This document shows positions 8,121 to 16,935 of a stretch of DNA of 64,000 nucleotides, piece by piece. The notes beneath the pieces were generated by a model, which saw only the letters and a list, made by a program, of their open reading frames with translations, was not told the DNA's origin and did not search any database. The stretch lies in NCBI GenBank assembly GCA_036653715.1, contig JAVVTL010000001.1, forward strand, positions 3,860 through 67,859, written 5' to 3'. The stretch is from Scatomorpha sp036653715 (GTDB lineage Bacteria; Bacillota; Clostridia; Oscillospirales; Oscillospiraceae). The translations under genes and the position numbers were made by a program. Within the stretch, counting starts at the first letter, position 1. The number at the start of each line of letters is the position of its first letter.

Positions 8121-9389
8121 ATGGCAAAAAGCGAAGATAAAAAGTCCATGCGCTGCAGCTTCTGCGGTAAGCCGCAGTCGCTGGTAAACAGGCTCATAGC
8201 GGGAAACGGCTCATATATCTGCGACGAGTGCGTCAAGCTCTGTATGAGCATCGTGGACGAGAGCTTTGACCCGCAGGAGCATCCGACGGCACCTGATTTG
8301 GAGCTGTCGATTGACCATCTGCCAAAGCCGGCGGATATCAGAGACAATCTGAGCCAATATGTCATCGGTCAGGACAGGGCGAAAATCGTCCTGTCCGTGG
8401 CGGTGTATAACCACTATAAGCGCATCCTCCACGGCGGCAGAAACGACGTGGAGCTGCAAAAGAGCAACATCCTGCTCATCGGCCCCACCGGCAGCGGCAA
8501 GACCCTTTTCGCCCAAACGCTTGCAAAAATGCTTAACGTCCCCTTCGCTATCGCGGACGCCACCACCCTCACCGAGGCGGGCTATGTGGGCGAGGATGTC
8601 GAAAACATCCTCCTCAAGCTGCTTCAGGCAGCGGATTTTGACGTCGAACGCGCGGAACGCGGCATAATTTACATCGACGAGCTGGATAAAATCGCGCGAA
8701 AGAGCGAAAATACCTCCATCACGCGCGACGTCTCCGGCGAGGGCGTGCAGCAGGCCCTGCTGAAGCTCCTTGAGGGAACCGTCGCCAGTGTCCCGCCTCA
8801 GGGCGGGCGCAAGCACCCGCATCAGGAGTTCATTCATGTGGACACCACAAATATCCTTTTCATCTGCGGCGGCGCCTTCGACGGACTCGAGAAAATAATC
8901 GAAAAGCGCATGGACAGCAAGGCAATGGGCTTTGAAGCGGAGCTGAAATCCCGGAAGCAGGGCGGCGCGGGCGAATTCCTGCGGAACGTCCAGTCCCACG
9001 ACCTTCTGAAATTCGGCATCATACCCGAGCTTATCGGACGTCTGCCCGTCCTCACCTCGCTCGAAAACCTCGGACGCGACGATTTGGTGCGCATACTCAC
9101 CGAGCCAAAGAACGCGATGACGAAGCAATACCAGGCCCTCTTGGCATACGACGGCGTGAAGCTCGAATTCGAGGACGCCGCACTCGGTGCAATGGCCGAC
9201 AAGGCAATCGAGATGCAGATAGGCGCGAGAGGACTTCGCAGCGTGGCGGAGCAGGTAATGACGGACATCATGTACGCCGTGCCCTCCGACCCCACAGTCT
9301 CCCGTGTTGTCATCACTGCGGATTCCGTCAAAAACGGCACTGAGCCGCTCGTGATACGCCGCAGCAGCGCTAAGGAGATAGTTTCCTGA
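8121..9389 (+). CDS. clpX: Clp protease ATP-binding subunit ClpX
   Basis: 422 residues. ClpX is the AAA+ unfoldase that feeds ClpP. The N-terminal zinc domain has C12, C15, C34 and C37. Walker A GPTGSGKT is near residue 120 and Walker B IIYIDELDKIA near 180. An HTGE-like segment, the sensor motifs and the LIGRLPVLTSL region follow. The ATG at 8121 gives the standard MAKSEDKKSMRCSFCGK start; an upstream extension overlaps clpP and is not used. The ClpP-binding IGF-type loop is not exactly visible. Confidence 0.97.
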   Translation: MAKSEDKKSMRCSFCGKPQSLVNRLIAGNGSYICDECVKLCMSIVDESFDPQEHPTAPDLELSIDHLPKPADIRDNLSQYVIGQDRAKIVLSVAVYNHYKRILHGGRNDVELQKSNILLIGPTGSGKTLFAQTLAKMLNVPFAIADATTLTEAGYVGEDVENILLKLLQAADFDVERAERGIIYIDELDKIARKSENTSITRDVSGEGVQQALLKLLEGTVASVPPQGGRKHPHQEFIHVDTTNILFICGGAFDGLEKIIEKRMDSKAMGFEAELKSRKQGGAGEFLRNVQSHDLLKFGIIPELIGRLPVLTSLENLGRDDLVRILTEPKNAMTKQYQALLAYDGVKLEFEDAALGAMADKAIEMQIGARGLRSVAEQVMTDIMYAVPSDPTVSRVVITADSVKNGTEPLVIRRSSAKEIVS

Positions 9390-9396
9390 AACCTAC

Positions 9397-9423
9397 GGGG
9401 GGCGGATATAAATCCGCCCCCTT
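9397..9423 (+). terminator. hairpin between clpX and lon
   Basis: GGGGGCGGAT pairs with ATCCGCCCCC around a 4-base loop, with only a short T-tail. It may partly separate clpX and lon transcripts. Confidence 0.45.
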
Positions 9424-9448
9424 ATGCTCCAAAGAGAGGAGTTATTAA

Positions 9449-11869
9449 ATGCAAAACAAAGAATTTGATTTTCCCGTCCGCCGGAGCATGCCGGTGCTGC
9501 CGCTGCGCGGCCTTTCCGTCTTCCCGGGGATGCTTTTGAACTTCGACGTCGAGCGTCCCATGTCCGCCGCGGCTCTTAATCTCGCCATGGGCGCGGACCA
9601 AATAATTTTTCTGACCGCCCAAAAGGATATCGCAAAGGATATGCCGTTTGGCGACGACCTCTATCAGGTCGGCACGGTCTGCCGCGTGCGCCAGCTCCTG
9701 CGTCAGCCGGGCAGCCGCACCGTGCGCGTGATGGCGGAGGGGCTTGCGAGAGGGCATATCGCCGCCATAACCATTGATAAACCAAGCCTTTTCGCCGAGA
9801 TTGACCCCGTGCCGGACGAGGCGGAGCGCCCCTCCGTCAAGACGGAGGCACTTTGCCGCCGCTGCACTTCGCTTTTCAGCGACTACGCCGAGGCGTCGGG
9901 CAACATCCCCAAGGAGACGGTCATAAACGTCATCGCCAGCACGGATGCCGCGCATGTCTCCGATTTTGTCGCCCAAAACATCTATCTGCGCCCCGCGGAG
10001 AAGCAGCAGCTTTTAGAGGAACGCAGGCCCTCCCGCAGACTCTCCACGCTCTGCCGAATGCTTGCGCGGGAGCTTACCCTCATCGGCCTCGAGCACGACC
10101 TCTCCGAGAGCACGCAGGAGGCGATGAACCACAATCAGCGCGAGTATTTCCTGCGCGAGCAGATGAAAATAATCCAGTCCGAGCTTGGCGAGGGCGATTC
10201 CCCGCAGGAGCTGGACGAATACCGCGCCAAGCTGCGCCAGCTTGCCCTGCCGCAGGAGACGGAGGAGCGCCTCTTAAAAGAAGTCACGCGTCTCCAAAAG
10301 CAGCCCTTCGGCTCGGCGGAGGCGTCGGTAATCCGCACCTTCCTTGATACCTGCCTTGAGATTCCGTGGAACAAGCGCACCAAGGAGACCATCGACATCG
10401 CAAAGGCAAGGCGCATATTGGACGCCGACCACTACGGCCTCGAAAAGGTCAAGGAGCGCATAATCGAATTTCTCGCCGTCAGAAGGCTTGCGCCCGACCT
10501 AAAGGGCGGCGTGCTCTGCCTTGTCGGCCCTCCGGGCACAGGCAAGACCAGCATAGCCATGAGCATAGCGAGGGCGACAAACCGCAAGCTCTCACGCGTG
10601 GCGCTCGGCGGAGTCCACGACGAGGCTGAGATACGCGGTCACCGCAGAACCTATATCGGCGCCATGCCGGGACGGCTTGTCACCGGCCTCATTCAGGCGG
10701 GCAGCATGAACCCGCTCATGGTGCTTGACGAGATTGACAAGCTCGGCTCCGATTACAGGGGCGACCCCTCCTCCGCGCTGCTTGAGGCGCTGGATGCGGA
10801 GCAGAACTGCCATTTCCGCGATAATTTCATGGAAATACCCATGGACCTCTCCGACGTTCTCTTTATCACCACCGCCAACACGACGGACACAATCCCGCGC
10901 GCGCTCCTTGACCGCATGGAGGTCATAGAGCTTAGCAGCTACACCGACGAGGAAAAGCTCCTCATTGCCAAGGGCCATCTTCTGCCCAAGCAGCGCAAAA
11001 AGCACGGCCTCACCGGCGCGACGCTCAAGGTAAGCGACGACGCCCTAAGAGAGATTATAAGCCTCTATACCCGCGAGTCCGGCGTCCGCGTGCTGGAGCG
11101 GGAGCTTGCCGCCGTCTGCCGCAAATGCGCGACCGGCATAGCCGAGGGGCGCTACAAATCCCTCACCGTCCGCTCGGGCTCGCTCGAGCAATTCCTTGGT
11201 GTGCCGAGATACAAGACAGAGGGCGTCTACCCAAGGGACGAAATTGGCCTTGTAAGAGGCCTCGCGTGGACCTCCGTCGGCGGCGAGGTGCTCGATGTGG
11301 AGGTCGGAATAGTCGAGGGCGCGGGTCATCTTGAGCTGACAGGCAACCTTGGCGACGTCATGAAGGAGTCCTGCAAGGCGGCGCTCACCTATATCCGCAG
11401 CCGCGCGGAAACGCTCGGCATTGACCCCGAGTTCCACAAGAAAAAGGATATCCACATCCATTTCCCGGAGGGCGCGGTCCCCAAGGACGGCCCCTCGGCG
11501 GGCATTACCATCTGCGTCGGCATAATCTCGGCGCTCACGGGCATACCCGTGCGCCGCGACCTCGCCATGACCGGCGAAATCACCCTGCGCGGGCGTATCC
11601 TGCCCATCGGCGGGCTGAAGGAAAAGACCATGGCGGCAATGCGCGCCGGCGTCTCGACCGTCATCATCCCCGCCGCCAACGAGCGCGACCTTGAGGACAT
11701 TGACCCGAATGTCCGCAGCGCTCTCAAATTCGTCACCGCCGACCATGTGGACTCCATCCTCGATATCGCGCTTAACCGCCGTATCGAGCCGGAGGAGGGC
11801 GAGAGCGCGGCTGTACCGCCGCCCGTCCCGCAGAACCTCGTCACAGACGCAGTCAGGATTGGACAATAA
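9449..11869 (+). CDS. lon: ATP-dependent protease Lon (La)
   Basis: 806 residues, one polypeptide with an N-terminal substrate domain (VLPLRGLSVFPGM start), a AAA+ module and a C-terminal peptidase. Walker A GPPGTGKTS is near residue 360, followed by a VLDEIDKLGSDYRGDP Walker B. The catalytic Ser is about residue 683 in PKDGPSAGI, paired with a Lys in GGLKEKTMAA. Lon degrades misfolded and regulatory proteins in the cytoplasm. The ATG is preceded by GAGAGGAG. The stop overlaps engB (TAATG). Confidence 0.97.
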   Translation: MQNKEFDFPVRRSMPVLPLRGLSVFPGMLLNFDVERPMSAAALNLAMGADQIIFLTAQKDIAKDMPFGDDLYQVGTVCRVRQLLRQPGSRTVRVMAEGLARGHIAAITIDKPSLFAEIDPVPDEAERPSVKTEALCRRCTSLFSDYAEASGNIPKETVINVIASTDAAHVSDFVAQNIYLRPAEKQQLLEERRPSRRLSTLCRMLARELTLIGLEHDLSESTQEAMNHNQREYFLREQMKIIQSELGEGDSPQELDEYRAKLRQLALPQETEERLLKEVTRLQKQPFGSAEASVIRTFLDTCLEIPWNKRTKETIDIAKARRILDADHYGLEKVKERIIEFLAVRRLAPDLKGGVLCLVGPPGTGKTSIAMSIARATNRKLSRVALGGVHDEAEIRGHRRTYIGAMPGRLVTGLIQAGSMNPLMVLDEIDKLGSDYRGDPSSALLEALDAEQNCHFRDNFMEIPMDLSDVLFITTANTTDTIPRALLDRMEVIELSSYTDEEKLLIAKGHLLPKQRKKHGLTGATLKVSDDALREIISLYTRESGVRVLERELAAVCRKCATGIAEGRYKSLTVRSGSLEQFLGVPRYKTEGVYPRDEIGLVRGLAWTSVGGEVLDVEVGIVEGAGHLELTGNLGDVMKESCKAALTYIRSRAETLGIDPEFHKKKDIHIHFPEGAVPKDGPSAGITICVGIISALTGIPVRRDLAMTGEITLRGRILPIGGLKEKTMAAMRAGVSTVIIPAANERDLEDIDPNVRSALKFVTADHVDSILDIALNRRIEPEEGESAAVPPPVPQNLVTDAVRIGQ

Positions 11870-12459
11870 TGGCAGATATTAACTTTAACAAAACAGAATT
11901 CATAAAATCCGCCGTCAGCCCCGAGGGGTTCATACGCGACTATATGCCGCGCGTGGTCTTTGCCGGCAAATCAAACGTCGGCAAGTCCTCGGTGATTAAC
12001 CGCCTGCTTAATCGCAAAAACTTTGCCAGAGTGGGCGATACGCCGGGCAAGACCGTCCATGTAAACTACTTCCTTATCGACGGCAGGCTCTATTTCGTTG
12101 ACCTGCCCGGCTACGGCTATGCGGCGGTTTCCAAGTCCGAGCGCGACCGCTGGGGCGTGCTGATGGAGGACTTTTTTGCCGAGCCGGAGCAGATAAGCCT
12201 TGGCATTCTCATCGTCGATTCGCGCCACGCCCCGACGGGGGACGATATCACGATGGCGGAGTGGTTTAAGGCTACCGGCAAGCCCTTTGTCGTCGTCGCA
12301 AACAAATCCGATAAACTGAAGCCCTCCGAGCGCGCGGCAAACCCGGAGCTTATCCGCGCTGCCCTAACCCTGCCGGACGAGGTGCCGCTCCTGCTTTTTT
12401 CCGCGGAAAAGGGGACGGGACGCGACATACTTATCGGCGAAATCAAAAAAATGCTTTAG
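11869..12459 (+). CDS. engB: ribosome biogenesis GTP-binding protein YsxC/EngB
   Basis: 196 residues. A small essential GTPase of large-subunit assembly. The P-loop is GKSNVGKSSVINRL (residues ~31-44), followed by TPGKTVHVNYF (switch I), DLPGYGYA (G3) and NKSDKL (G4). The one-base overlap with lon is the same lon-engB arrangement as in Bacillus and many Firmicutes. It is the last gene before a strong terminator. Confidence 0.96.
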   Translation: MADINFNKTEFIKSAVSPEGFIRDYMPRVVFAGKSNVGKSSVINRLLNRKNFARVGDTPGKTVHVNYFLIDGRLYFVDLPGYGYAAVSKSERDRWGVLMEDFFAEPEQISLGILIVDSRHAPTGDDITMAEWFKATGKPFVVVANKSDKLKPSERAANPELIRAALTLPDEVPLLLFSAEKGTGRDILIGEIKKML

Positions 12460-12465
12460 AAAAAA

Positions 12466-12508
12466 TGCGGGATGCCGAGGACTTTTGGCGTCCCGCACTT
12501 GTTTTTTT
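12466..12508 (+). terminator. rho-independent terminator of the tig-engB region
   Basis: An 11-bp stem TGCGGGATGCC / GGCGTCCCGCA (one G-U pair), 10-base loop, then a run of seven T at 12502-12508. The -35 of the next promoter overlaps the tail. Confidence 0.88.
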
Positions 12509-12527
12509 GTTAATTCATTGTTATACT
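12499..12527 (+). promoter_or_regulatory. promoter of the M50 protease-scpAB operon, inside a terminator tail
   Basis: TTGTTT (12499-12504), 17-base spacer, TATACT (12522-12527). Start of transcription is expected near 12534, immediately before the GGGGGTGA SD at 12538. The leader would therefore be under 20 bases, which excludes any start codon upstream of about 12545. Confidence 0.6.
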
Positions 12528-12549
12528 CTTACCAATTGGGGGTGAGCTA

Positions 12550-13245
12550 ATCAATACAATCGCAGCAATCTGGAACGGTCTTAACTGGTCCTACCTTACC
12601 GACCTTCTTCTGTCAATCATACCTGCGCTCATCTGCATAACGCTCCATGAGCTGTCGCACGGCTATGTCGCATACAAATTGGGCGACGACACCGCCAAAA
12701 GAGCCGGACGTCTGACCCTTAACCCCATCAAGCATATCGATATCATGGGACTTGCCATGATGGTAATTTTTAAATTCGGCTGGGCAAAGCCCGTGCCTGT
12801 GGATATGCGCAAATTCAAAAACCCCAAGCGTGGCATGGCGATAACCGCAGTGGCGGGGCCGCTCTCAAATCTTCTTATCGCCGTCGTTTTTCTCTTTGTC
12901 TACGGCCTGCTCTCCATTCCCCTCGTGAAGCTTGGCGAGTTCGGCGGCTATATCGGCGAGATGCTCTACCTCACCGCATATATCAGCGTCGCCTTTGCCA
13001 TCTTCAACATTATCCCGATTCCACCGCTGGACGGCAGCAAGGTGCTCTATTCCTTCCTGTCCGACCACACCTATAACAGGCTCATGCACTACGAGCGCTA
13101 CGGCATGATATTTCTCATGGCGCTTCTGCTAATCGTCAATAACCTCAATATCAATCCCCTTGGCGAAGCGGCGGGCTTTATCTTCGATAAGCTTTTCGTC
13201 GTGGCGCGCTGGGGCTTCAATATTGTCGCAAAATTTGTATTTTAG
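12550..13245 (+). CDS. site-2 protease family (M50) membrane metalloprotease, apparent AUC start
   Basis: Read from 12550 the protein has 231 residues. The zinc site HELSH (H33, E34, H37) is near the N-terminus and the second motif NIIPIPPLDGSKV (D161) lies downstream, with about five hydrophobic spans. This is the compact YwhC-like M50 family, which cleaves within membranes. No ATG, GTG or TTG lies between the upstream stop (12511) and HELSH. GGGGGTGA (12538-12545) stands 7 bases before ATC at 12550, the best-placed start. The first standard start, TTG 12679, would delete the active site. It heads the scpA-scpB operon. Confidence 0.82.
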   Translation: MNTIAAIWNGLNWSYLTDLLLSIIPALICITLHELSHGYVAYKLGDDTAKRAGRLTLNPIKHIDIMGLAMMVIFKFGWAKPVPVDMRKFKNPKRGMAITAVAGPLSNLLIAVVFLFVYGLLSIPLVKLGEFGGYIGEMLYLTAYISVAFAIFNIIPIPPLDGSKVLYSFLSDHTYNRLMHYERYGMIFLMALLLIVNNLNINPLGEAAGFIFDKLFVVARWGFNIVAKFVF

Positions 13246-13254
13246 GCGGTACAC

Positions 13255-14043
13255 ATGGAAAATCCCACCTTTCATTTAGAAGGGGTAGTCAAAAGCCGCG
13301 ACAGCGTCTCGGACTTCGAGGGGCCGCTGAGCCTTATTTTGATGCTGCTGTCAAAAAATAAAATAGAAATTCGCGACATCAGCGTCTCCGGCATTCTCTC
13401 CCAATACCTCGCATGGCTCTCGGAGATGGAGCGTATGGACATGGAGGTCGCAAGCGAGTTTGTCCAAATGGCCTCCTATCTGCTCTACATAAAGACCAAA
13501 ACCCTGCTTGTGGCAGAGGAGGAAATCTCCGAGCTGTCCGAGCTTATGACAAGCCTTGAGCAGCTAAAGTGCCGCGAGCTGCGCGAGAAACTCAAATCCG
13601 TCACGCCGACGCTTGCCGCCGCCTCCGAACTGGGTCTGCTGCTGCGCACACGCGCTCAGGAGCCGCTCCCGGCGCAGACGCGGGTCTATGACTACCGCCA
13701 TGAGCCGGAGGACCTGCTTGCCTCGCTCTACTCCGTCTTCTCGCGCGGGGGCGCAAAGACCCCCGGCCCGCCGGAGCTGCGCAGCATAGCGCCTCCGCGC
13801 ATCGTCTACGGCATCCGCGAAAAATCCCGCGAGATTTTAGCCAGACTCCGAGGCGGCGGGAGCGTCACCCTGCGCGCGCTCTATGAGGCCGGCGCAAGCC
13901 GGTCGGAGGTCGTCGCGACCTTCATCTCCGTGCTCGAGCTTTGCTCAATCGGCGGTCTGCATATCGACGAGGACGGCGATGATTTTCTCCTCTCCTTTGC
14001 CGGAGGGGACGCGGACGAAATTCTCGCCTCCATTGAGGAATAA
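13255..14043 (+). CDS. scpA: segregation and condensation protein A
   Basis: 262 residues. ScpA is the kleisin that bridges SMC heads in the chromosome condensation complex. The N-terminal SMC-binding part contains FEGPLSLILMLLSKNKIEIRDI split over residues ~20-45, and MASYLLYIKTKTLL follows near 77-90. The C-terminal winged-helix segment is VTLRALYEAGASRSEVVATF. It starts 10 bases after the M50 gene and is followed 3 bases later by scpB, its obligate partner. Confidence 0.94.
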   Translation: MENPTFHLEGVVKSRDSVSDFEGPLSLILMLLSKNKIEIRDISVSGILSQYLAWLSEMERMDMEVASEFVQMASYLLYIKTKTLLVAEEEISELSELMTSLEQLKCRELREKLKSVTPTLAAASELGLLLRTRAQEPLPAQTRVYDYRHEPEDLLASLYSVFSRGGAKTPGPPELRSIAPPRIVYGIREKSREILARLRGGGSVTLRALYEAGASRSEVVATFISVLELCSIGGLHIDEDGDDFLLSFAGGDADEILASIEE

Positions 14044-14046
14044 AAT

Positions 14047-14640
14047 ATGAACACTGCAAAACTCAAAACCACACTTGAGGGCATCCTCTTTGCCTGCGGC
14101 GACCCGGTTCCCGCGGCGAGAATATCCCTCATCCTTGCCACCTCGGAGGAGGACGTCCTTGACGCCGCCGACGAGCTTGCTCGGGAATACATACAGGGCG
14201 ACAGAGGCATCAGACTTCTCAGGCTCGCAGGCTCGCTCCAGCTCTGTTCCTCGCCGGAGCTTGCGCAGACAATATCCCGCGTCATCGAGCACAGAGCGCC
14301 TCCAAAGCTCTCTCCGCCCGCGCTCGAAGCGCTTGCAGTCATAGCCTATTTTCAGCCCGTCACCCGCGCCTATGTCGAACAGGTGAGGGGAGTGGACAGC
14401 TCATATACCGTCGGCTCTTTGGCGGAAAAGGGCCTGATAGAGCCCTGCGGCCGCCTTGATGCGCCGGGGCGCCCGACCCTCTACAAAACCACGGACGCGT
14501 TTTTGCGCGTTATGGGACTTACGGGCATTGAGGAGCTGCCGCCCTTGCCCGACATGGCCTCCACGGACGGCGTGGAGAAGCTTCAGGCAGCAATCGAGGA
14601 GCTGCGCGGACGCGGAGAACAGCTCAGTCTCACAATATAA
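14047..14640 (+). CDS. scpB: segregation and condensation protein B
   Basis: 197 residues. ScpB is the dimeric winged-helix partner of ScpA in the SMC complex. It begins with KTTLEGILFACGDPV. ALAVIAYFQPVTRAYVEQVRGVDS is the conserved central region, and the LGRLDAPG-like strand is here CGRLDAPGRPTLYKTT. Length is normal. It follows scpA directly and precedes the DUF2953 gene by 34 bases. Confidence 0.95.
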   Translation: MNTAKLKTTLEGILFACGDPVPAARISLILATSEEDVLDAADELAREYIQGDRGIRLLRLAGSLQLCSSPELAQTISRVIEHRAPPKLSPPALEALAVIAYFQPVTRAYVEQVRGVDSSYTVGSLAEKGLIEPCGRLDAPGRPTLYKTTDAFLRVMGLTGIEELPPLPDMASTDGVEKLQAAIEELRGRGEQLSLTI

Positions 14641-14674
14641 TCGGCAATAATTTCGGCGGGAGGGGTGAAGCACT

Positions 14675-15409
14675 GTGACTGCATTGCTCATAATTCTGGC
14701 AATAATAGTATTTATACTCGTTGTTCCACTCGGGGTAAGGGTCGCCTACCTTAATGACGTCCTGCATCTTGCGGCGCGGGTGCTCTGCTTCAATATCCGC
14801 CTTCTGCCAAAGAGGGAGAAACCGGACAAGCCCCCGAAAAAGAAAAAAGAAAAGAAACCCAAGAAGCCGAAAAAGCCCAAAAAGTCCAAGAAAGAGGACG
14901 AAGCCGAGGCGGAGGAGCCCAAGAAAAAGCCCTCGCCGTCAGAGCTTATAGACCTCGCAAAGCTCGGACTTGGCGCACTCTCGCGTTTTCGCCGAAAGCT
15001 CACCGTGAACAGCTTTATGCTCCACTTTACGGCGGCGGACGACGACCCCTATGACGCCGCCATGCTCTATGCCTTTTCAAATACCGTTCTCGGCATTCTG
15101 CTCCCCTTGGCGGAGGAATCCTTCAACATCCGCAAGAGCGACGTTAAGACCGCCGTCAGCTTTGAGACGACGGAGCCGTCCGTGGACGCGGAGCTTACAC
15201 TTACCATAAGCCTCGGCAGAATACTCGGAATCGGTATAGCCCTTGGCTTTGCATTCCTCAAACAAAAAATCAAAAAACAAAGAGAGACGAGCCGCGCCGT
15301 GGTCGCGGAAGAAAGGACGGATAAAGATGGAACAGCAGATGCAGCAAAGCCCGATGGCAGAGATGATGCAGGTCAGCATGGCGAAGATAAAGGAGATGGT
15401 GGATGTTAA
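14675..15409 (+). CDS. DUF2953 membrane-anchored protein
   Basis: 244 residues from GTG at 14675, behind a GGAGGGGTG SD. An N-terminal membrane segment spans ~residues 3-22. A highly basic stretch at ~48-72 is mostly Lys and Pro, and a DUF2953-type region follows (AMLYAFSNTVLGILLP). The last ~28 residues are encoded by DNA that also encodes the start of gerW in another frame. They form a polar Asp/Gly-rich tail (DGRDDAGQHGEDKGDGGC), probably non-functional. Family members commonly sit next to ytfJ/gerW; function is unknown. Confidence 0.8.
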   Translation: MTALLIILAIIVFILVVPLGVRVAYLNDVLHLAARVLCFNIRLLPKREKPDKPPKKKKEKKPKKPKKPKKSKKEDEAEAEEPKKKPSPSELIDLAKLGLGALSRFRRKLTVNSFMLHFTAADDDPYDAAMLYAFSNTVLGILLPLAEESFNIRKSDVKTAVSFETTEPSVDAELTLTISLGRILGIGIALGFAFLKQKIKKQRETSRAVVAEERTDKDGTADAAKPDGRDDAGQHGEDKGDGGC

Positions 15410-15719
15410 CACCATCGTCGGAGAGCCAATTACCACGCAGGACGGCATTACGCTCATTCCGGTCTCCCGCGTGAGCTTCGGCTTCGGCACCGGCGGCTCC
15501 GATCTTCCGATAAAGGCTCGCCCCGGCTTCGGCGGCGGCAGCGGTGCGGGTATACGCATTGAGCCTATGGGCTTTCTCATAATAAAGGACGGCAACGTTC
15601 GCATGATGAACATTCTCCCGCCGCCCTCAAACACCTTTGACCGCCTGCTTGACATGATTCCCTCGCTCATGGATAAAGCCGAGGAATTTAAAGAAAAGCG
15701 CGCAGCCGAAAAAGCCTGA
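15327..15719 (+). CDS. gerW: spore germination/sporulation protein GerW (YtfJ)
   Basis: 130 residues. The YtfJ/GerW family signature is clear: VNTIVGEPITTQDGITLIPV, then RVSFGFGTGGSD, a Gly-rich loop FGGGSGAG and a C-terminal helix. In Bacillus it is needed for proper spore germination. The ATG at 15327 follows AAAGGACGG. The first 83 bases overlap the 3' end of the DUF2953 gene in a different frame, which is unusually long for this window. Confidence 0.93.
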   Translation: MEQQMQQSPMAEMMQVSMAKIKEMVDVNTIVGEPITTQDGITLIPVSRVSFGFGTGGSDLPIKARPGFGGGSGAGIRIEPMGFLIIKDGNVRMMNILPPPSNTFDRLLDMIPSLMDKAEEFKEKRAAEKA

Positions 15720-15754
15720 CCGCTCAAAAAAGGATATAATGCTCCTTAGCTGTC

Positions 15755-15797
15755 AATAATAGCACCGCCCAATTTTTGCTCGGGTGGTGCTATTATT
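15755..15797 (+). promoter_or_regulatory. 16-bp hairpin covering the SD of the downstream carboxypeptidase gene
   Basis: AATAATAGCACCGCCC (15755-15770) pairs with GGGTGGTGCTATTATT (15782-15797), with one G-U pair and an 11-base loop. The right arm contains GGGTGG, the best SD for the TTG start at 15796, and reaches the start itself. There is no T-run after it, so it fits a translation-blocking element better than a terminator. A TATAAT lies at 15735-15740, but no good -35 was found. Confidence 0.6.
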
Positions 15798-16935
15798 GAG
15801 GATTACTCCTAAAATTTTCATCTCGGCGGCTCTGTGCGCCGCACTGCTTACCCCCGCTCTTGCCGCGGCTCCGGGAAGCTCGGCGCAGTCCTGCATACTG
15901 CTGCACGCGGACACGGGGACGGCGCTCTATGAGCACAATGCCGACAGCCGAATGCTCGTCGCCAGCACAACAAAAATCATGACCGCCGTCGTCGCACTCG
16001 AAAAATGCGCGCTCTCGGATATGGTAAAAATCACCGCCGCAAGCGCGGGGATAGAAGGCTCCTCCATGTATCTCAAGGCGGGGGAGGACTATACCCTCGA
16101 GCAGCTCCTCTACGGTATGATGCTCGTCTCCGGAAACGACGCCGCCTCTGCCGTTGCCATACACGTCGCGGGCAGCGTGGAGGCGTTTGCAGGGCTAATG
16201 AACCGCAAGGCCCGGGAGCTGTCCATGGACGGCTCGCACTTCACAAATCCGCACGGGCTGGACGAGGACGGGCACTATTCCACGGCTCGGGATATGGCAA
16301 AGCTCGCGGTCTGCGCCATGTCAAAGCCGGATTTTGTGCGAATTGTCTCCACAAAGAGCTATACAGTCGGCGACAGGACTTATGTAAACCACAATAAGCT
16401 TCTGCGCAGCTGCGAGGGCTGTCTCGGACTCAAGACAGGCTATACCAAGGCGGCGGGACGCAGTCTTGTCTCCTGCGTGGAGCGGGACGGTATGCGCCTC
16501 ATCTGCGTGACGCTCGGCGACCCCAACGACTGGGACGACCATGCGGCGCTGTACGACTGGGCGTTTGCCAATTGGCGTTGGGCGCCCATAAGCGGCATGA
16601 ATCCGCTCTCGCTGCCGGTCATATCCGGCGAGGCGGAGAGAGTGTATGTGCGCCCCTCCGACGACGCGCGCGTGCTTATGCGGGCGGGCGAGAAGCCGGA
16701 GCTTCACTGTGAGCTGCCGCGCTTCGTGTTTGCGCCGGTGGAGAGGGGAGACGTCGCGGGCAGCGTCACCCTCTCCGTCGGGGGCGTCGTCCTCGGCTCC
16801 GGCGACCTTCTGTATGACGCAGCAGTCCCTCTCAAGCGCGGCATGGAGCTGACGCCGTGGGAGCGCTTCAAGCGCATCTGGGCGATGGCAGGCAGGGCCT
16901 GCGGGCCTTATTATCTGATTGGCGGTAAAGAATGA
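15796..16935 (+). CDS. D-alanyl-D-alanine carboxypeptidase (PBP5-type, S11)
   Basis: 379 residues from TTG at 15796. It trims the terminal D-Ala from peptidoglycan stem peptides outside the membrane. A signal peptide ends near AALLTPALAA. The active-site motifs are complete: STTK, SGNDAAS and KTGYTKAAG, followed by the C-terminal beta domain. GTG codons at 15784 and 15787 also keep the frame, but they lie within the supposed SD. Position between scpAB-gerW and an RluB gene resembles Bacillus dacB, although spmA/spmB are missing. It could equally be called DacF-like. The stop overlaps the next start (ATGA). Confidence 0.92.
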   Translation: MRITPKIFISAALCAALLTPALAAAPGSSAQSCILLHADTGTALYEHNADSRMLVASTTKIMTAVVALEKCALSDMVKITAASAGIEGSSMYLKAGEDYTLEQLLYGMMLVSGNDAASAVAIHVAGSVEAFAGLMNRKARELSMDGSHFTNPHGLDEDGHYSTARDMAKLAVCAMSKPDFVRIVSTKSYTVGDRTYVNHNKLLRSCEGCLGLKTGYTKAAGRSLVSCVERDGMRLICVTLGDPNDWDDHAALYDWAFANWRWAPISGMNPLSLPVISGEAERVYVRPSDDARVLMRAGEKPELHCELPRFVFAPVERGDVAGSVTLSVGGVVLGSGDLLYDAAVPLKRGMELTPWERFKRIWAMAGRACGPYYLIGGKE

